From assembly GCA_002448555.1 (NCBI GenBank), contig DJYV01000092.1, positions 1-14,632 of the forward strand: a stretch of DNA of 14,632 nt. Reading direction: 5' to 3'. The stretch's first letter is position 1. Every line of letters begins with the position of its first letter. This DNA is from Flavobacteriales bacterium UBA6969 (GTDB taxonomy: Bacteria > Bacteroidota > Bacteroidia > Flavobacteriales_D > Sanyastnellaceae). The position numbers and the translations under genes are program-made. Of the stretch, positions 14,288 to 14,632 are shown one piece after another. The notes under the pieces are model-generated. The model saw only the letters and a program-made list of their open reading frames with translations, had not been told where the DNA came from and did not search any database.

Positions 14288-14632
14288 ATGAAACGCGGAT
14301 ATTTCCTCAAATCCCTCGGCGGCCTTTCGCTGCTGCCTTTTGTGCCCAAACTGCAAGCCCAAGCGCCTCCCGGTGGCGGGAGCAATTGCATCCTGGTGCC
14401 CAGCGAGACCGCGGGCCCCTTTCCGTTGGATTTGACGGCCAATGAATACTTTTTCCGCCAGGACATTCGCGAGGACCGGGTCGGGGTGCAGATGCGCCAA
14501 AAGGTCCGCGTCATCGGAGCGGGCAACTGCCAGCCCGTGCCGGGCGTGCGCGTCAACATCTGGCACTGCGACCGCGACGGCAACTACTCGGGGTACAACT
14601 CCGAAGAAGGCCTGACGTACTGCCGTGGCTAC
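14288..14632 (+). CDS. Secreted intradiol ring-cleavage dioxygenase-like protein (3' partial)
   Basis: The first 115 residues of a protein that runs off the window. The start MKRGYFLKSLGGLSLLPF, followed by a run ending LQAQ, is an export signal; the single Lys-Arg and the FLKSLGG stretch look Tat-like but lack the twin arginine. The mature part begins with CILVPSETAGPFPLD, then a beta segment ending VPGVRVNIWHCDRDGNYSGY. This matches the intradiol dioxygenase-like group related to protocatechuate 3,4-dioxygenase, which cleaves catechols with a non-haem Fe(III) held by two Tyr and two His. The Tyr in GNYSGY is the likely first iron ligand; the other ligands lie beyond the window. It follows the membrane hydroxylase by 16 bases. 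The real substrate is unknown, and many secreted members in Bacteroidota are uncharacterised. Confidence 0.85.
   Translation, partial: MKRGYFLKSLGGLSLLPFVPKLQAQAPPGGGSNCILVPSETAGPFPLDLTANEYFFRQDIREDRVGVQMRQKVRVIGAGNCQPVPGVRVNIWHCDRDGNYSGYNSEEGLTYCRGY

Overview
The window comes from a member of the Bacteroidota, probably near the Flavobacteriales, with an unusually GC-rich genome (well above 50% G+C by eye). The grounds are two proteins with the C-terminal sorting domain of the type IX secretion system (T9SS), a TonB-dependent receptor with an N-terminal carboxypeptidase-regulatory-like domain, and upstream boxes matching the Bacteroidota -7 consensus TAnnTTTG. I saw no mobile elements, CRISPR arrays, tRNA or rRNA genes. 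No gene-free stretch exceeds about 205 bases, so coding density is high.

Positions 3-4676 hold a tightly packed rightward run of six genes. A phospholipid trio comes first: a partial CDP-alcohol phosphatidyltransferase, a CdsA-like phosphatidate cytidylyltransferase and a PlsC-like acyltransferase. These are followed by a secreted Kazal-type inhibitor-like protein with a T9SS signal, an HDAC11-like deacetylase and a lipoprotein cyclophilin. Two junctions are ATGA stop/start overlaps. The trio plausibly makes or remodels a phospholipid headgroup; the link to the last three genes is by transcription only and is unexplained.

Positions 4681-9106 run leftward. They hold a 922-residue TonB-dependent receptor with a good promoter box and a strong intrinsic terminator, a 96-residue cysteine-containing lipoprotein, and a T9SS-exported thioredoxin-fold protein. 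The last resembles iodothyronine deiodinases, with cysteine at the selenocysteine position and a long Asp-rich linker.

Positions 9317-12271 hold a divergent pair, a PRX_like1 thioredoxin-family protein (leftward) and a small alpha/beta-barrel protein (rightward). They share a 40-base intergenic region with a 15-base palindrome over a promoter box. A second, ZnuD-like TonB-dependent receptor follows and converges on a leftward secreted protein with calcium-binding dockerin-like loops at both ends.

Positions 13459-14632 hold a membrane fatty acid hydroxylase/sterol desaturase family enzyme and the start of a secreted intradiol dioxygenase-like protein, 16 bases apart and probably co-transcribed.

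Most genes belong to known families. The least ordinary are the T9SS deiodinase-like protein, the Kazal/Kunitz-like secreted protein and the double-dockerin-like protein. Nothing here amounts to a demonstrable new multi-gene system.
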